Shown: positions 30,780-42,800 of the stretch, piece after piece
Numbering within the stretch: position 1 is the stretch's first letter
How the letters are laid out: each line of letters starts with the position of its first letter
Source of the DNA: Peltaster fructicola
Lineage: Eukaryota > Ascomycota > Dothideomycetes
Assembly (NCBI GenBank): GCA_001592805.2
Contig: CP051139.1
Span: 2,108,001 to 2,172,000 of the forward strand
DNA length: 64,000 nt
Direction: 5' to 3'
The notes under the pieces: model-generated
Databases searched by the model: none
What the model saw: only the letters and a program-made list of their open reading frames with translations
What the model was told of the DNA's origin: nothing
Made by a program: the position numbers and the translations under genes

Positions 30780-31864
30780 TAACAGCGCCTGTACTCATCT
30801 TGTCTCGGAGGGTTGCTCGCCCTTTGCTGGTTGCACGGTAAAGCAGTTCAAGGTGACCATTCTTTGCTTCGGGAGCCTTTGAAAACACATCCGTGAGCAA
30901 ATGTCACTGTCGTCGCGCAAATGGCCTCCTAAGAAGCGAGATAGAGCTCGTCGGTACTCTTTAAGGCTGACACATGAATGACGATCTTCCCACTTCGGCA
31001 TGGTGCAGAATATAGACTGCAAGTCTGAGAGAAACGCAGAACCGAGATCCACTCGTCATCAATTACTGTTCGAGATCTACCTCGTGCCCGCGCAAAGATC
31101 ATTGACGTGTACTTCCTCTCAAGCGATCGTACATTACCAGGTTCACACACGCTCAGCATCCGCCAGTGAACCACTCTCCAGAGGTCATCTCGTCTAATGT
31201 GATCATCTGTTTTCCGCCCTGTCAAACAGGGAGTTGCGGCCTTGTGCATGGCCGCACCGGACTGACCCTTGTCAAGTGTTGTCGATCTCGACCTCCGCGT
31301 CCGATGTCCAGAACCTTTCTGTGGCAAGTCCTCATCGACAAGCACCATCATCGACCTCTGTCTATTCTAGCGTGGGCAAGGTTTCGCTGCAGGTAGCAGT
31401 ATTCCAGTCTTGTCGTCTTCGACTGCGTTGCGCAGACTCGCAGTCTTCACCTGATTCGCTCGCCGTTCTGCCGCATTGTCTGTCAGCTCGCTCTTCTTTC
31501 TACGTGCTCTCCTCATGACGATCTACATGCACTCGCACCACCTCCTACTTTCACCAATTACCGTGCAAGCACTTTGCTAAGCACCGTTCCAATCGTCATT
31601 CTTCCATCAACAGCCTGCAATACACCTAACACACTACAACCACTTGTTCCAACATCGACCAGCAAGACCCTGGCCCGTAGCCAAGATACAACAACCAGTT
31701 CTCTTGATCTACGTCATTGAGGATCAGCAAGTCACAGCATAGACGATCCACGCAGAACAACCATCACACAACTGCTGTTGGAGTGCCAGCATTCATCATC
31801 TGCGGAATCGCAGATCCACGTCTGGATTGATGGGTTGTTGCATTGCTACGCAAGGCACTCACAC
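30780..31864. other. long intergenic / 5' leader region
   Basis: About 1.1 kb between Rictor and the LON/RING gene. From about 31490 onward it is pyrimidine- and CA-rich, typical of a fungal promoter and leader. A short upstream frame begins at an ATG near 31829 and ends before the main start. No supported gene. Confidence 0.4.
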
Positions 31865-33493
31865 ATGAGCGTACTTCAAAGCGCAGGAGACTCTTCAATA
31901 AGTGAGGGACGAGCCTACGATACAGTACGTTCAGAACAGACAGCATATATGAGCGACAATGCGCCTGTCTCGGAGAAGAGGACGCATGTCAGTGGCTTGA
32001 CCGCGCACGAAGATGCTCGAGCTCTGGTCCGGCTGATACAATGTCCTCTCTGCTCACGACCCTTCCGATCTCCAGTCACGCTACCATGTGGCAATACACT
32101 ATGCCGGGAATGTCTACCAGAGACCTTTCAGCGAGAGAACATCACATATCCAGATCTGCCTGGTCGGAGGCAAGCGATACGTTGTCCATTCGCTGAATGT
32201 GAGAAGGAGCACCCGAAAACCGATTGCAACATCGATGTGACCATGACTAAAGTAATGGACTCGATTGGCGAGATTGTTGCGAAGCAGATATCTCTGGCAG
32301 GAAGCGCCACGACTGTGGTTGAAGAGACGGTGCGCTGGGATGAGTGTATCAGTTCACAACCAGTGTCAGAAAAGGCTCGTGCTCAGTCGTACCCGGGAGG
32401 ACGTCTGTTGGCAACATATCTTTTCGCGGCAAATGGGGATCTATATCGAGCTACCGACGTCACCTACCCAGATGAGCAAGGCGAGGCCGAACAAGCTGTG
32501 GATGTTGCCATCATGCAGGAGCTGCACGAAGCAACGCACAAAGAAGTGGATTGTCAGGTGTGCTACAACGTATACCTGGACCCAGTGACGACCTTCTGCG
32601 GCCATACACTCTGTCGGACATGCCTAGCGAGAACTCTGGATCACTCGTCCTACTGCCCTACATGTAGACGAGGACTCCTGGTGCAACCGTCTTTGCAGGA
32701 CCAGCCGAGCAATAAGACACTCAGTGCTCTGCTTCTTGGTTTGTGTCCAGAAGCTATTGCAGCGAGAGCCGAAACTGTCGCCATGGAGGACCTCGCCGGT
32801 GAAGGCGAGCTCAGCACTCCTCTGTTCATCTGTACGCTGGCTTTCCCACACATGCCGACCTTCTTGCGGATCTTCGAACCGCGCTACCGACTGATGCTAC
32901 GACGTTGTCTTGAGGGCAATCGTGAATTCGGCATGCTCATGTACAACCGCTACAACGAACCGCAGGGCGAACTGGGCAACGTCCACTTTTACCAATATGG
33001 CACTATGCTACGTATCATCCATGCTCAGCTCATGCCCGATGGCACCAGCGTGGTTGAAAGTCGCGGAATCTATCGCTTCCGCGTGAGAGCGCATGGAACT
33101 CATGATGGCTATGCCGTTGGCAATGTCGAACGAGTCGAAGATTTGCCGCTAGACGAAGAAGAGCGCATCGAAGCAATAGAGACATCTCGACCCATCCTAC
33201 CAACGGATGAGCCTGGCGCCGACCTGGAGCGAATGTCCACCCAAGATCTCCTCGCTCTGGGACATGACTTTATCAATCGCATGCGAAATAGAAGTGCTAT
33301 CTGGTTGCAACAGCGGGTTCTGAACACTCACGGTCAACCTCCGAACGATGCGGCACTATTTCCTTTCTGGTTCGCGAGCGTTCTTCCTATTAGCGACTCG
33401 GAGAAGTACAAGCTGCTTGGCACGACAACCGTTCGAGAACGACTCAAGATCACTTCTGGGTGGATTCGACGTATTGAGTCACAAAGATGGTAG
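31865..33493 (+). CDS. LON-domain, double-RING ubiquitin ligase (LONRF-like)
   Basis: Single exon, 542 residues from the first in-frame ATG at 31865. An alternative start at 31949 would remove 28 residues. Two RING fingers are visible: CPLCSRPFRSPVTLPCGNTLCRECLP near the N-terminus, and CQVCYNVYLDPVTTFCGHTLCRTCL...CPTCR near residue 230. They are followed by the LON substrate-binding domain (FPHMPTFLRIFEPRYRLML, EFGMLM) and a helical C-terminus (GWIRRIESQRW). LON-RING proteins are E3 ligases thought to recognise damaged or misfolded clients through the LON domain. The first RING is atypical, with an insertion before its last Cys pair. Confidence 0.9.
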   Translation: MSVLQSAGDSSISEGRAYDTVRSEQTAYMSDNAPVSEKRTHVSGLTAHEDARALVRLIQCPLCSRPFRSPVTLPCGNTLCRECLPETFQRENITYPDLPGRRQAIRCPFAECEKEHPKTDCNIDVTMTKVMDSIGEIVAKQISLAGSATTVVEETVRWDECISSQPVSEKARAQSYPGGRLLATYLFAANGDLYRATDVTYPDEQGEAEQAVDVAIMQELHEATHKEVDCQVCYNVYLDPVTTFCGHTLCRTCLARTLDHSSYCPTCRRGLLVQPSLQDQPSNKTLSALLLGLCPEAIAARAETVAMEDLAGEGELSTPLFICTLAFPHMPTFLRIFEPRYRLMLRRCLEGNREFGMLMYNRYNEPQGELGNVHFYQYGTMLRIIHAQLMPDGTSVVESRGIYRFRVRAHGTHDGYAVGNVERVEDLPLDEEERIEAIETSRPILPTDEPGADLERMSTQDLLALGHDFINRMRNRSAIWLQQRVLNTHGQPPNDAALFPFWFASVLPISDSEKYKLLGTTTVRERLKITSGWIRRIESQRW

Positions 33494-34449
33494 GTCACAT
33501 GGCATTGCACTCTTCGCTACCTCCTTGCTGGTTACTGGCTGACGCTGTTGTGTGTCTTCAGGGTCGCCATGTCTTGCTAGCATCCACAACAATGACGAAT
33601 CTTTGCTGACACAACATCGATCAGGTACCAGAGCAATGCGTGTGCGATCTTATGACTAGCATTGCGTCGACTTGGCCCGTTCATCTTTTTGGGAATCGCT
33701 ATTATCTTGAACTGGGATCGCGTGTCCAAATCAGCATGATAAACTACAAGACGACGCCGTGGCCGGGACGACGCACATTCATGAGGTGGTCTACACCATC
33801 CAAAGGACATTACGACATCACTTCCTTGCTAAGATTGCATTCTTCTTACTGTGTTCTAGTCTACAAATTGGCCTGTGGCGCAGGCGTCCATCCTTTACTT
33901 CACGAGCAGACGAGTTGGAAGAGACATTTTGCATTACATGGAGTTGCAGGGAAGCATAGTCATGTTACAACCCAGCTTCTAGGCTGAGGATACGAAAGGC
34001 ATACGTCGTTACGATTACAGGCGTTCATTTTGGGACACCTCGTCAACACATAAAGTCGACGTTACGTTAAATGGGACACGAATGTCAGTCTTCTCGAAGA
34101 TGACATGCCTTGTTTTAGTCTGTATGCATCACATGTTGCTCCGGATCTTCATCGTCAATCGTTGTATGAGACCAGAGGAGCAAGGATCGTATCCCGTACG
34201 CCTAATCTCCAGCAAGGGTGTAGAAACAACGATTTTACTCACTCGCCACAGCACGCCTGCGACATTCCATGATCATCATCAGCATGTGGCTGAGGGATGA
34301 CGTCTGTCTATGTGGGGTGCAAGTTCCACCACAATGCAGGAAAGTAGGCACAGCTCATTATTATTGACTCGCATTTCGATCAACGCAGCACATCACAATT
34401 CACTGCACACACTTCACCACCTACTCTACTCAACAAATCATCAATCACA
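33494..34449. other. intergenic, promoter of the Vip1-like gene
   Basis: 956 bases. The last 100 bases are CA- and pyrimidine-rich up to the ATG. Open frames in the rest look random. Confidence 0.45.
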
Positions 34450-35413
34450 ATGGCCACCACCGTTCACGTCAAGGGTATCAGCTACCAAACCACCGAGAAA
34501 GAAGTTCGCGACTTCTTCAGCTTCTGGTTAGCTCTATTCTCATTGTTTTACGAAGCCTAAACTGACTCTTCAATAGCGGTAAGATCTCCTCGTTAGAAGT
34601 CAAGTCAGAGCGTGATGATTCCGAGTCACCAAAGGAGGCCACGGTGATCTTCGAGAAGGAGACGGCAGCAAAGACCGCTCTGCTCTTGGACAACACCATG
34701 CTTGGTGCTGCAGAGGTACACGTTACCACCAGCAACAGCGGCACCTCCTCCGCCTCTACGTCCCCAAGCACTTCCAAGGCCGCAGGTAACACCGGGGATC
34801 ACTCTGATGATCTTGCTCAAGAGGACAAGCCACGTAGCCGCATTTTCGCAGAGTACCTTGCCAATGGTTACATCCTCAGCGACAAGGCCATCGAGAGCGC
34901 TTTGTCTCTCGACCAGCAACATGGAATCTCCGCCCGCTTCAACAGTGCCCTCCAGCAGTTCGACTCACGCACAAAGGCCACTGAGAACGCGCAGGCCGTT
35001 GACCAGAAGTACGGCATCACCGCACGCGCACAAGAGGGGTGGAAGGGTCTGTCCTCATACTTCGAGAAGGCCATTGGCACACCAACTGGTCAGCGCGTGA
35101 GAGCTTTCTACGAGCAGGGACAGAAGCAGGTGCTCGATGTTCACAACGAGGCTCGTCATCTTGCCGACCTCAAGTCTGGCAAGGACCACACCAAAGACTC
35201 TGGCAAGACCCCATCTGTTGAGCAAGCTCAGATGGAGAAGGTCGAGATCGACGGCAAGCAGCGCACTCACTGCAACTGTGGTGGAGCTGATGGAAGCTGC
35301 CCGTAAGTGCCGGATGTTGTTCTGTCCTCGATCTTCGCTGACTATGTATCAGATGCGAACCAGGAAAGTGTGCCTGCAGCGGTTGCGGCAAGGCTGGCGA
35401 GAAGGCATACTAG
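34450..35413 (+). CDS. vip1: Vip1-like RRM protein
   Basis: Three exons: 34450-34526, 34577-35302 and 35353-35413, 287 residues. The N-terminal RRM starts VHVKGISYQTTEKEVRDFFSF (RNP2-like), with EATVIFEKETAAKTALLL as the RNP1 region. A Ser/Thr-rich linker follows. The middle has repeated amphipathic segments (SLDQQHGISARFNSAL and AVDQKYGITARAQEGW), which look like an internal duplication typical of this family. The last exon completes a Cys-rich end, HCNCGGADGSCPCEPGKCACSGCGK, which probably binds metal. The fission-yeast relative is Vip1; its role is poorly defined. Confidence 0.88.
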
Positions 35414-35819
35414 GTGCAACAGCCTTGATGAATTTGATGATGTCCACAGATTGCTTGTTTGCAATGGAGCATGAGCAGTCTCTTTAGTATCCAACTGGAG
35501 CGTAATCAATCTTGGTAGCAATACGAATTGCTGCTAACTTCTTCCTTCTCTCTTGTGTTGTGCTCTCCCTCCAATATGACTCGTCACGACGATGTGTTAC
35601 ATGCTGTATACCGCATTTCGGGCTGCTCCATCAATCCTGGTCGCAACAATGCGCACAAGATGAGTCTGAATTGAGGTCTCGGAGCTGAAGGACCGCCATT
35701 GAACGAAGCCGCCTTGTGCCATGTATCATCAAGCGTTTGGCTGTTGTTCGTGGTGTCGGTTACGCCGTCCGGCAGACCGTAGGTGCAGTCTGGTACCATG
35801 TGTATGCATTCCGCCCCTT
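35414..35819. other. intergenic between convergent genes
   Basis: 406 bases holding the 3' flanks of the Vip1-like gene and IES6. No coding signal. Confidence 0.5.
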
Positions 35820-36320
35820 TCACTTCAACACCGTGTTTGCGCCGCGTACAGCCAGGTACTCCTGCACCTGTCCAGTGCTCAAGCTCTTGACAACAGCGTA
35901 GACCTCAGCGTTATAGTAATACAGGCCAGACTTAGGATCCTTGTACTTGGCAGGCAGGCCGGTGATGTCGCAGTATTTCTTCTTCGGCTTCAGACTTGGT
36001 GCTGCTGCAATGCTCGAGTATGTGACACTAGGCATGTTGGTGACGCCTGAGCTGAGTGCTCCTCCATTCAAAGCCTTTGCATTCTTCTCGACCACCAATC
36101 GGCTCAGATCTTGACTACCTTGAGCTGGATTCAGGTTGAGGACTGGGCTCGCTGTTCCATCTGCTACAGGCTGAGGTGTACTAGCTCCTGAGTTCTGTTG
36201 CGTGTTGATCAAACTCTGCTGCGCGCGCTGAGCTTCTGAGAGGATTTGTCGAGGGTTCTTGTTGCGTCGTTGAGGTGGCCTCCAGTTTGGGTTGCGAAAT
36301 GGCTTGTGTATCTTGAACAT
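35820..36320 (-). CDS. IES6: INO80 complex subunit Ies6 (YL1_C domain), 5' end uncertain
   Basis: Open frame of 166 residues from the ATG at 36320. It is a subunit of the INO80 chromatin remodeller that binds Arp5. Markers: KPFRNPNWRPPQRRNKNPRQIL near the N-terminus and the YL1_C domain (KKYCDITGLPAKYKDPKSGLYYYN) at the C-terminus. In-frame codons just upstream read ALLLDTLD, which looks like conserved Ies6 sequence, but they meet a stop before any ATG. The first ATG on the message side (36384) is in a different frame and starts MAPITTASTDETHGA. Joining the two would need a one-base shift, because there is no GT in between for an intron. Either translation begins at 36320, or the sequence has an indel, or frameshifting occurs. 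Confidence 0.8.
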   Translation of the reverse strand: MFKIHKPFRNPNWRPPQRRNKNPRQILSEAQRAQQSLINTQQNSGASTPQPVADGTASPVLNLNPAQGSQDLSRLVVEKNAKALNGGALSSGVTNMPSVTYSSIAAAPSLKPKKKYCDITGLPAKYKDPKSGLYYYNAEVYAVVKSLSTGQVQEYLAVRGANTVLK

Positions 36321-36624
36321 GTCCAGTGTATCGAGCAGGAGCGCCGTGTGTCTCGTCGGTCGAGGCTGTCGTTATCGGTGCCATCTTGCGTTTGTTGGAA
36401 AGAATCAAGAACGGAGAAAGTGAGGCGTAGTCTTCGATACAGATGTCCACCTTGATGGCAATATACTCGCGTTCGCGATTCGCGAAGAGGTCAGTGGAGC
36501 CGAAGCCGCCCTTGCCTCGTCTCGTCTCGTCCACCACGACGTTTCCAAGGCTCAGCAAGTAATGCTCTATCACACGGATCAGTCGACTCGGTGAGCTCGC
36601 GATGCGTCGCACGCACACTACGAA
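36321..36624. promoter_or_regulatory. divergent promoter, IES6 / PHD gene
   Basis: 304 bases between the IES6 ATG and the PHD-finger gene ATG. It also contains a dUTPase-like coding fragment on the minus strand. Confidence 0.5.
36490..36585 (-). pseudogene. dUTPase motif V-like relic fragment
   Basis: 32 codons on the minus strand end in VVDETRRGKGGFGSTD. dUTPases end with a very conserved motif V, RGxGGFGSTG, usually preceded by V-x-x-L-D-E-T. The part before it (RLIRVIEHYLL) is loosely like the RIAQLI-E segment of dUTPase. None of the earlier dUTPase motifs I-IV is seen upstream, where the PHD-finger gene begins on the other strand. It may be a decayed copy of a host dUTPase 3' exon or a chance resemblance. 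Confidence 0.35.
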
Positions 36625-37932
36625 ATGTCGGGAAATGCTTCGGAGGATACTTTCATCACTCAGCCGTCGGTAGCGAATGCAGCACAGATCCACGGCACCA
36701 GCTTGGATCCATTGACCAATGGAGCGGCATCGAATGGTCTTGCTTCAGGTCAAGCGTCGCAGAATGGACTTCCTACTACGGCGAACGAATCCTCAGTGAT
36801 AGATCGAAGCCTGATGACCGGCACGAACGCAGTGGCAGCACAACAGCTTGAGCTGTCAGAGCAGACGAACAAACGTGCGAGCTTTCCAATCGAGATTGGC
36901 GATAGTATCATGGTCAAGTCTCACGAAGCACCCCTTACGAGCGCTCGTGGACGAGGGCGTGGTGGGTCAAGTCGAGCTAGAGGGAGAGGTCGAGCTTCTG
37001 TTAAAGGACGTAAACGCAAGCGGAATGATGGCGACGACAACGATGGTGAGGAGGATGAATCAGAGGACAGCGAGGTATGCGCGCCAACTGCTGTTATGAC
37101 CAAGTCCGGGCGTTCAGTCCAGCGTCCTACCACCTTCATACCACCTGCTGCGCCTTCTCCCACATCCACGCCCGCCGTCAAGAAGAAGCGTGTATGGCGC
37201 AAGAACCCAGAGAATGCTGTCTGCAAGCACTGTTTACGAGGAGTGTCACCTGCAAGCAACATGATAGTATTCTGTGATGGTTGCAACACACCCTACCATA
37301 GATGGTGCCATCATCCACCGATCGACCAGAGTGTCATCGACGAGACGGACAAGGAGTGGTATTGCCGGCAATGTCGACGTGAGAGGATTGTGCCAGTACC
37401 TGAAGCAGACGTGGCACACTTTGTGGCAGCAGACAGTGCCTCTGCATCCGAGGTGAGCTCAGTGCTACCTATTGCATCGAACATATGACTAACTCACAGT
37501 CAGCGCCAGAAGTTCTTCGCAGGCCTGACACCAGGTGCGTTGGTGACCTTACTGACACGAATAAGTACGCTTCATCCAGACCTGCCTATATTCGATCCTG
37601 AATTTGCGTCAAAGCATGGTAAATTGAAGGATACTGCTAGCTCGCACAGGCCGTCACCGTCAACCCTGGGTATGGCAGCAAGCGGCAGTCATAAACATCA
37701 GCCAGCTACAATATACGTGAACCACGATGACGAGGACGAAGATGAGGGCTATGGGCCGGAAGAACATCCGGCACACTACGTACGACCCGGGCAAGGACTT
37801 ATGAGCACGTTACCGCCCGACAAAGAGGACGAGCAGCATTTGGTGGACGAAGAAAGCAGCAAAGGCGTATTCCACCACATCTATCTTGTGGACGAAGAGG
37901 CTGCGAAGAACAGCGTCAACAATATTAATTGA
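36625..37932 (+). CDS. PHD-finger protein with AT-hook-like region
   Basis: Two exons, 36625-37452 and 37504-37932, 418 residues. The 51-base intron is placed so that SASE joins RQKFFAGLTPGAL. Residues about 105-135 are Arg/Gly-rich (RGRGRGGSSRARGRGRA), like a DNA- or RNA-binding hook. The PHD finger is C4HC3: CKHC...MIVFCDGCNTPYHRWCHHP...WYCRQC (about 195-250). The C-terminal part (LVTLLTRISTLHPDLPIFD) is shared by a fungal family of PHD proteins. It probably reads histone H3 tails. A DEDEDEGYG acidic stretch lies near the end. It is convergent with RPT6, 67 bases away. Confidence 0.88.
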
Positions 37933-37999
37933 AGGCATGAATAGCGCTCTATGCGCAGCATGAAAGCACTTGTATTATTATACATGATGTATAGTACAA

Positions 38000-39223
38000 C
38001 TACTTCCAGAGCTTTGTTAGACTCATCTCCTTGTCGTCGTGCTTGTTCAAGATCTTGGCTGTGGCGAGATCAAAGTCCTCCTGCGTCACATGCACTCTTC
38101 GCTCTCTCAAAGCATACATGCCAGCTTCTGTGCAGACACCCTTCAGCTCAGCACCACTACAGCCATTCATCTTTTCAGCGATCTTGGTCAGATCGATACC
38201 TCTGGTGAGGTTCATGCTTCGGGAGTGGATGCGGAGGATGTCCGCTCGTGCTTCCGTCGTTGGTGGTGGGAATTCGATCTTTCGGTCAATTCGACCAGGC
38301 CTAAGAAGAGCAGGGTCGAGGATGTCCAGTCTATTGGTCGCCATGATCACCTTGATGTTCTTGGTCGGCTCGAAACCGTCGAGCTGGTTGAGCAACTCCA
38401 GCATAGTTCGTTGCACCTCTGAATCACCACCAGATGAGCCCTCCACACGAGACGAACCGATAGAATCAATCTCATCCATAAAGATGATGGAAGGTGCATG
38501 CTCTCGAGCCATGACGAAAAGCTCACGCACCATTCGTGATCCCTCACCAATGTACTTCTGCACGAGTTCCGAGCCGGAAACTCGGATGAACTTGCAGTCT
38601 GTGTGATGTGCCACCGCTCGTGCCAGGAGTGTCTTGCCGGTACCAGGTGGACCATATAAGAGCACGCCTTTCGGCTGTGCTATGCCTAGCGATTCGAACA
38701 GCTCTGGGTGTTTCAGACCAAGCTCTATAACCTCTTTGATTTGCTTGATCTGCTCATCGAGACCACCGATCATGTCGTATGTGCTGTCAGGTACCTTCTC
38801 GACCATCATGAGTGACACCAAAGGATCGACAGATGAGGGAAGGAGTGAGGACAGCTTGTAGGTGTCGGAGAGTAAGGTGACGCGCTTGCCAGCTGTTAGC
38901 TTTGAGATGTCGATGGTGTCTGCGATATCGACCACTTCGGCTTGGATTAGCAGGACATCGAGGAAGTAAAGCGACTGTTACTCACCATATTTGCCTTCCG
39001 GGTGCACCTTAACAAGTACTTTCTTGGTACCCATGACCTTCACTACCTCGCCAACATAACTGCCTGGTTGTTGTAGAAGTCCCAGCTCTTCTCGCAGCAA
39101 TCGTACTCTGCTGTTCAACTCGTTTCGCTGTGCTTCTAATCGACGTAAAACCGACTGTCCTTGTATGATCTCGAGCTTCATGCTCTCGACTTTATTGTGA
39201 TAGAAGGTGTCTAGTGAAGCCAT
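38000..39223 (-). CDS. RPT6: 26S proteasome regulatory ATPase Rpt6
   Basis: Two exons, 39223-38986 and 38934-38000, 390 residues. It is one of six AAA ATPases in the base of the 19S particle that unfold substrates. N-terminal coiled coil ([20 protein letters not shown]), then [14 protein letters not shown] in the OB fold. The splice restores KYVVDIAD. Walker A is GPPGTGKT, Walker B is IIFMDEID, and the second region of homology is MATNR with [11 protein letters not shown]. The C-terminus LTKLWK matches Rpt6. The protein is fully typical. Confidence 0.97.
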
Positions 39224-39854
39224 GATGTCCTTCTCGTGCGCGCAGGCGCGATCACGATGCTTGCGCACTGTGCAAAAGGAGTTGAAGTTTACGGCTTGTA
39301 GAGGATCTGATGGTGTGACACGAACGTTGTGAATTCACCGAGTCGACGTGATGGCAGGAGGCGGTTGAATGTGAGGACATGTAACCAGGCACTATGATGG
39401 CGTTGCACACGAGCTTTGGGCAGAACTCTAGCGTGAATGATCTAATCTTATCAAGATCTTCAGCCGCATCGAGGCTTCAATACGTACCCGTAGTGTCTTC
39501 GTGCTACATCACAGCGTATCAAAGCGAGTTGCTGTTCATGTGACGATTCGGGCTCGCGTGCTGTCCCTCCAATACGGCACACATGGTGCTTTGACCGACA
39601 CCGGGAGATCCGAGAGTAATAAAGCGACTAGAAAGTGTTTCATGATAGCTTGCACGGCTGTGAAAGCTGTGACGAGCAGCAGATGATCGCAAGCTAGTGC
39701 ACGTGCTGAAGCATGATTGTCAGCACTTCTGAGCACCTTTCTTTTGTCTTTACATGCCCGTCTAGACGACAGATCTCTACAGCTCGAGGGTCACAAGACC
39801 TGTCAGCACTGATCCAGATGCTTGGAGTGTAGTGTCGCCCCTTTCACCAGTGCC
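39224..39854. promoter_or_regulatory. divergent promoter, RPT6 / Vnx1-like
   Basis: 631 bases between divergent starts. I looked for a yeast-type proteasome element (GGTGGCAAA) and did not find one. No gene. Confidence 0.45.
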
Positions 39855-42800
39855 ATGGCTCCCACCGATAGTCGCCAGGACAACAGCAGGAATGCTGAAG
39901 CCAGCAGCTCGAGCAGTCATGCGCGAACTCCAACAAACGAGACGTCACAGGATACTGATATAGCAAGCAATGGTGGCAGCATCAATGTCTCGCAAGAGAC
40001 GCCGACACCCGCCAGCATGTCTATCAGTCGCTCCAGCTTACAACCGGACAGCGTGAGACGGCAGCGACCACGACCCATCGATTATGGTATCAGCGTTGCC
40101 TTACCGCCAGGAAGCTCCATGCTAATTAGCCAATAGGTACTGTGCAGTCCTCGACGTCCGTCGTTCGCGCGCAGGGCGCATTACCGCGACGTCCTTCCAC
40201 TGTGAGACGAACACCGTCGACCGCACCACACCGCGGCCAGGAATTCTCCATTGACGATGACCCAAATGAGGTAGACCTTGATCTCAAAGCACGGCAGAAC
40301 ACAAAGGAGAATACTCAGCGAGAGCGTCCTGCTAGAAACCGAGAGAACACACTTAGGCGAAGACCGACCGTCCAACCGCCGGTACTAGCCAGAGTCGATA
40401 GTGAAGACGCTGTTGCAGGATCCTATTCGCAGCTGGCCTCAGCCAGTGGTAACGATGTAAGATCTGAAGCAAGAGAGGAGATCAGCACAGAACCAAGCTC
40501 AGAAGAGACGTTGCACGATGAAGAGGAAGAAGATACAGCTGAGGAAGAGACGCCTAACGAGGATGACGCCGACCTCAGTGATGCAGAGAGCTTTACCTTG
40601 AAGGATCGACAAGAAGCAATTAACGAGACACATCCTTTCGGCATCAGGATATGGAAACCAGCACTATACAAGAAGAATCGTTCTGTGCAGCGTAATGCCG
40701 AAGGTGATATACACTCCGCGCCAGGAGGAAATGTCAGCAGATGGCTTTGGGTCTTCAACTGCCTGTGGACCATCATCTTCGGATGGTGGCTCGCACTGGT
40801 TGCGTTTGCGGGTGGCCTCGTGTGCGGAATCCTTAGTGTATTCAGGCTCCCTGGATGCAGCGACTATGGTCGCGTCCTCATGGAGCTGGCTTTCTATCTG
40901 TTCTACCCTTTCGGCAAGTACGTCAAGCTGGAGCACGAGGATGCATATCTCGACGAGGATCAAGGCGAGGGTCGAAGCATCAGCGAGTACGAACGTTGGC
41001 AAACTGGTGATCTTGAGGAGGGTCGCTTGTTCTTCGGACCGACAGACATCAATCGCTCCATCATCGGAAGGCGTAGAGAAGAGGTCGAAGATGCGCCAAC
41101 TAGCGAGACAGACAGCCTACTTGGTCGCCATGACCGCAATAGCGCTTCAGTTCGTGCCCGAGCGAAGACAAAGCGACGATTATTCGGCCGCGGCAATTGG
41201 AACATTGGCCGTGTCATCTTCTTCCTGTCATTCTACTTCCTGATCACACCACTCTTGTTCCTAGTCAGCGCTATCTGCTGGTTCTTCGTCTTCACCATTC
41301 CGATGGGCAAGGTAACGCTCTTGCTCTTCTACCATCTGCGCCGTCATCCGCTGGCGCTTAGCTTTCACACTGACTCTACCTACACTCGAAGCGCGAGTCG
41401 AAGCAGTATCCTGGTTTGCACATATCGAGCTGTTGGCTTGAAGTACTGGAAATACACCATTGATGGGACAAACATCTTCCTCATCAATCTGCTGGGTCTG
41501 GTCGCTTTTACCATCTTCGACTACTTCGTGCTGTACGAGACGTTCCATGTCGATACCTGGCTGACCTCGCCTGGCTTCAATTTCCTGCTTGGCATCCTCT
41601 CGATTATACCACTTGCCTATTTCATCGGCCAAGCAGTAGCCTCTATCTCGGCACAGTCCTCGATGGGTGTGGGTGCCACGATCAACGCCTTCTTCTCAAC
41701 CATAGTCGAGGTCTTCCTGTACTGTGTTGCATTGAGTCAGGGCAAATCTCAGCTCGTGGAAGGCAGCATCGTTGGCTCGATTTTCGCTGGCATACTGTTC
41801 TTGCCAGGCATCAGTATGTGTTTCGGCGCGCTCAAGCGGAAGACACAACGGTTCAATGTGCGTTCTGCCGGAGTAACAAATACAATGCTGCTGTTCGCTG
41901 TTATTGGAGCCTTCGGCCCAACACTGTTCTACCAGATTTACGGAAGCCACGAACTCAACTGTCATCAGTGCACGCATCACTCTTCGGCCGATCGAGATTG
42001 CCGACGATGCTACTTCAGCCAGATCCCTGCCATCAATACACGTTTCTTCGAAGAAGCCGTCAAGCCATACGTCTGGATCTCGGCTATACTGCTCTTCTTG
42101 AGCTACATCGTCGGTCTTCTCTTCACTCTGCGTACTCATGCATCTGTCATCTGGAACAACGAGCCGGATGAGAAAAAGGATGTCAAACTCGATCAGAGCG
42201 CTGCACGCTTGGAAGCTGAGAGGCATGCTTTGGTAGCAAGCACTGCCAGCCTCGACACACGAAGCCCTGTGGCTAACGACAACATTCGCGACACGCAGAT
42301 ATACAGGCGCATCCTCAACCAATCTCTGCGCCAAGCCGGTGTTGCACCACAGTTGACCAAGAAAGGAGACACACCCAAAGATGGCAAAACAGACCAGACT
42401 GGCGCTCCGCACATCGTACCACCAAAGTCATCTGATGGCGAACAAGGCAGTCAGCCATCAGGCAAGATCCACGGCTTGAGTGAAGCTGACAATCGTGTGC
42501 TTGTGCAGCAAGTTGCTGAGATAGCAGCCACAGCAGCTGCGGTCGCCGCACGGGATGCCACGAAAGCTCCACGCTTGACATCTCGCATGTCCACGACCGG
42601 CACAATCAAGACAATGGCTAAGACAGGAACTTCTCAGCACAATGGCAGCATCGATGCTGCTACCAACGGAGAAGTTGCTACTGCCGTTGATTTAGCTGGT
42701 CCGGATGCTGCTGGACCAGGCGGACATGACGCCCCGAACTGGTCGCGAACTAAATCTGCAGTCATCCTGCTGACGGCCACAGTGGCATATGCCGTTATTG

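Noticed and set aside
41696-42412. 238-codon minus-strand frame opposite VNX1
   Set aside because: It lies wholly inside the VNX1 coding exon on the other strand, has no domain, and overlaps a region with clear exchanger motifs. It is a shadow frame.
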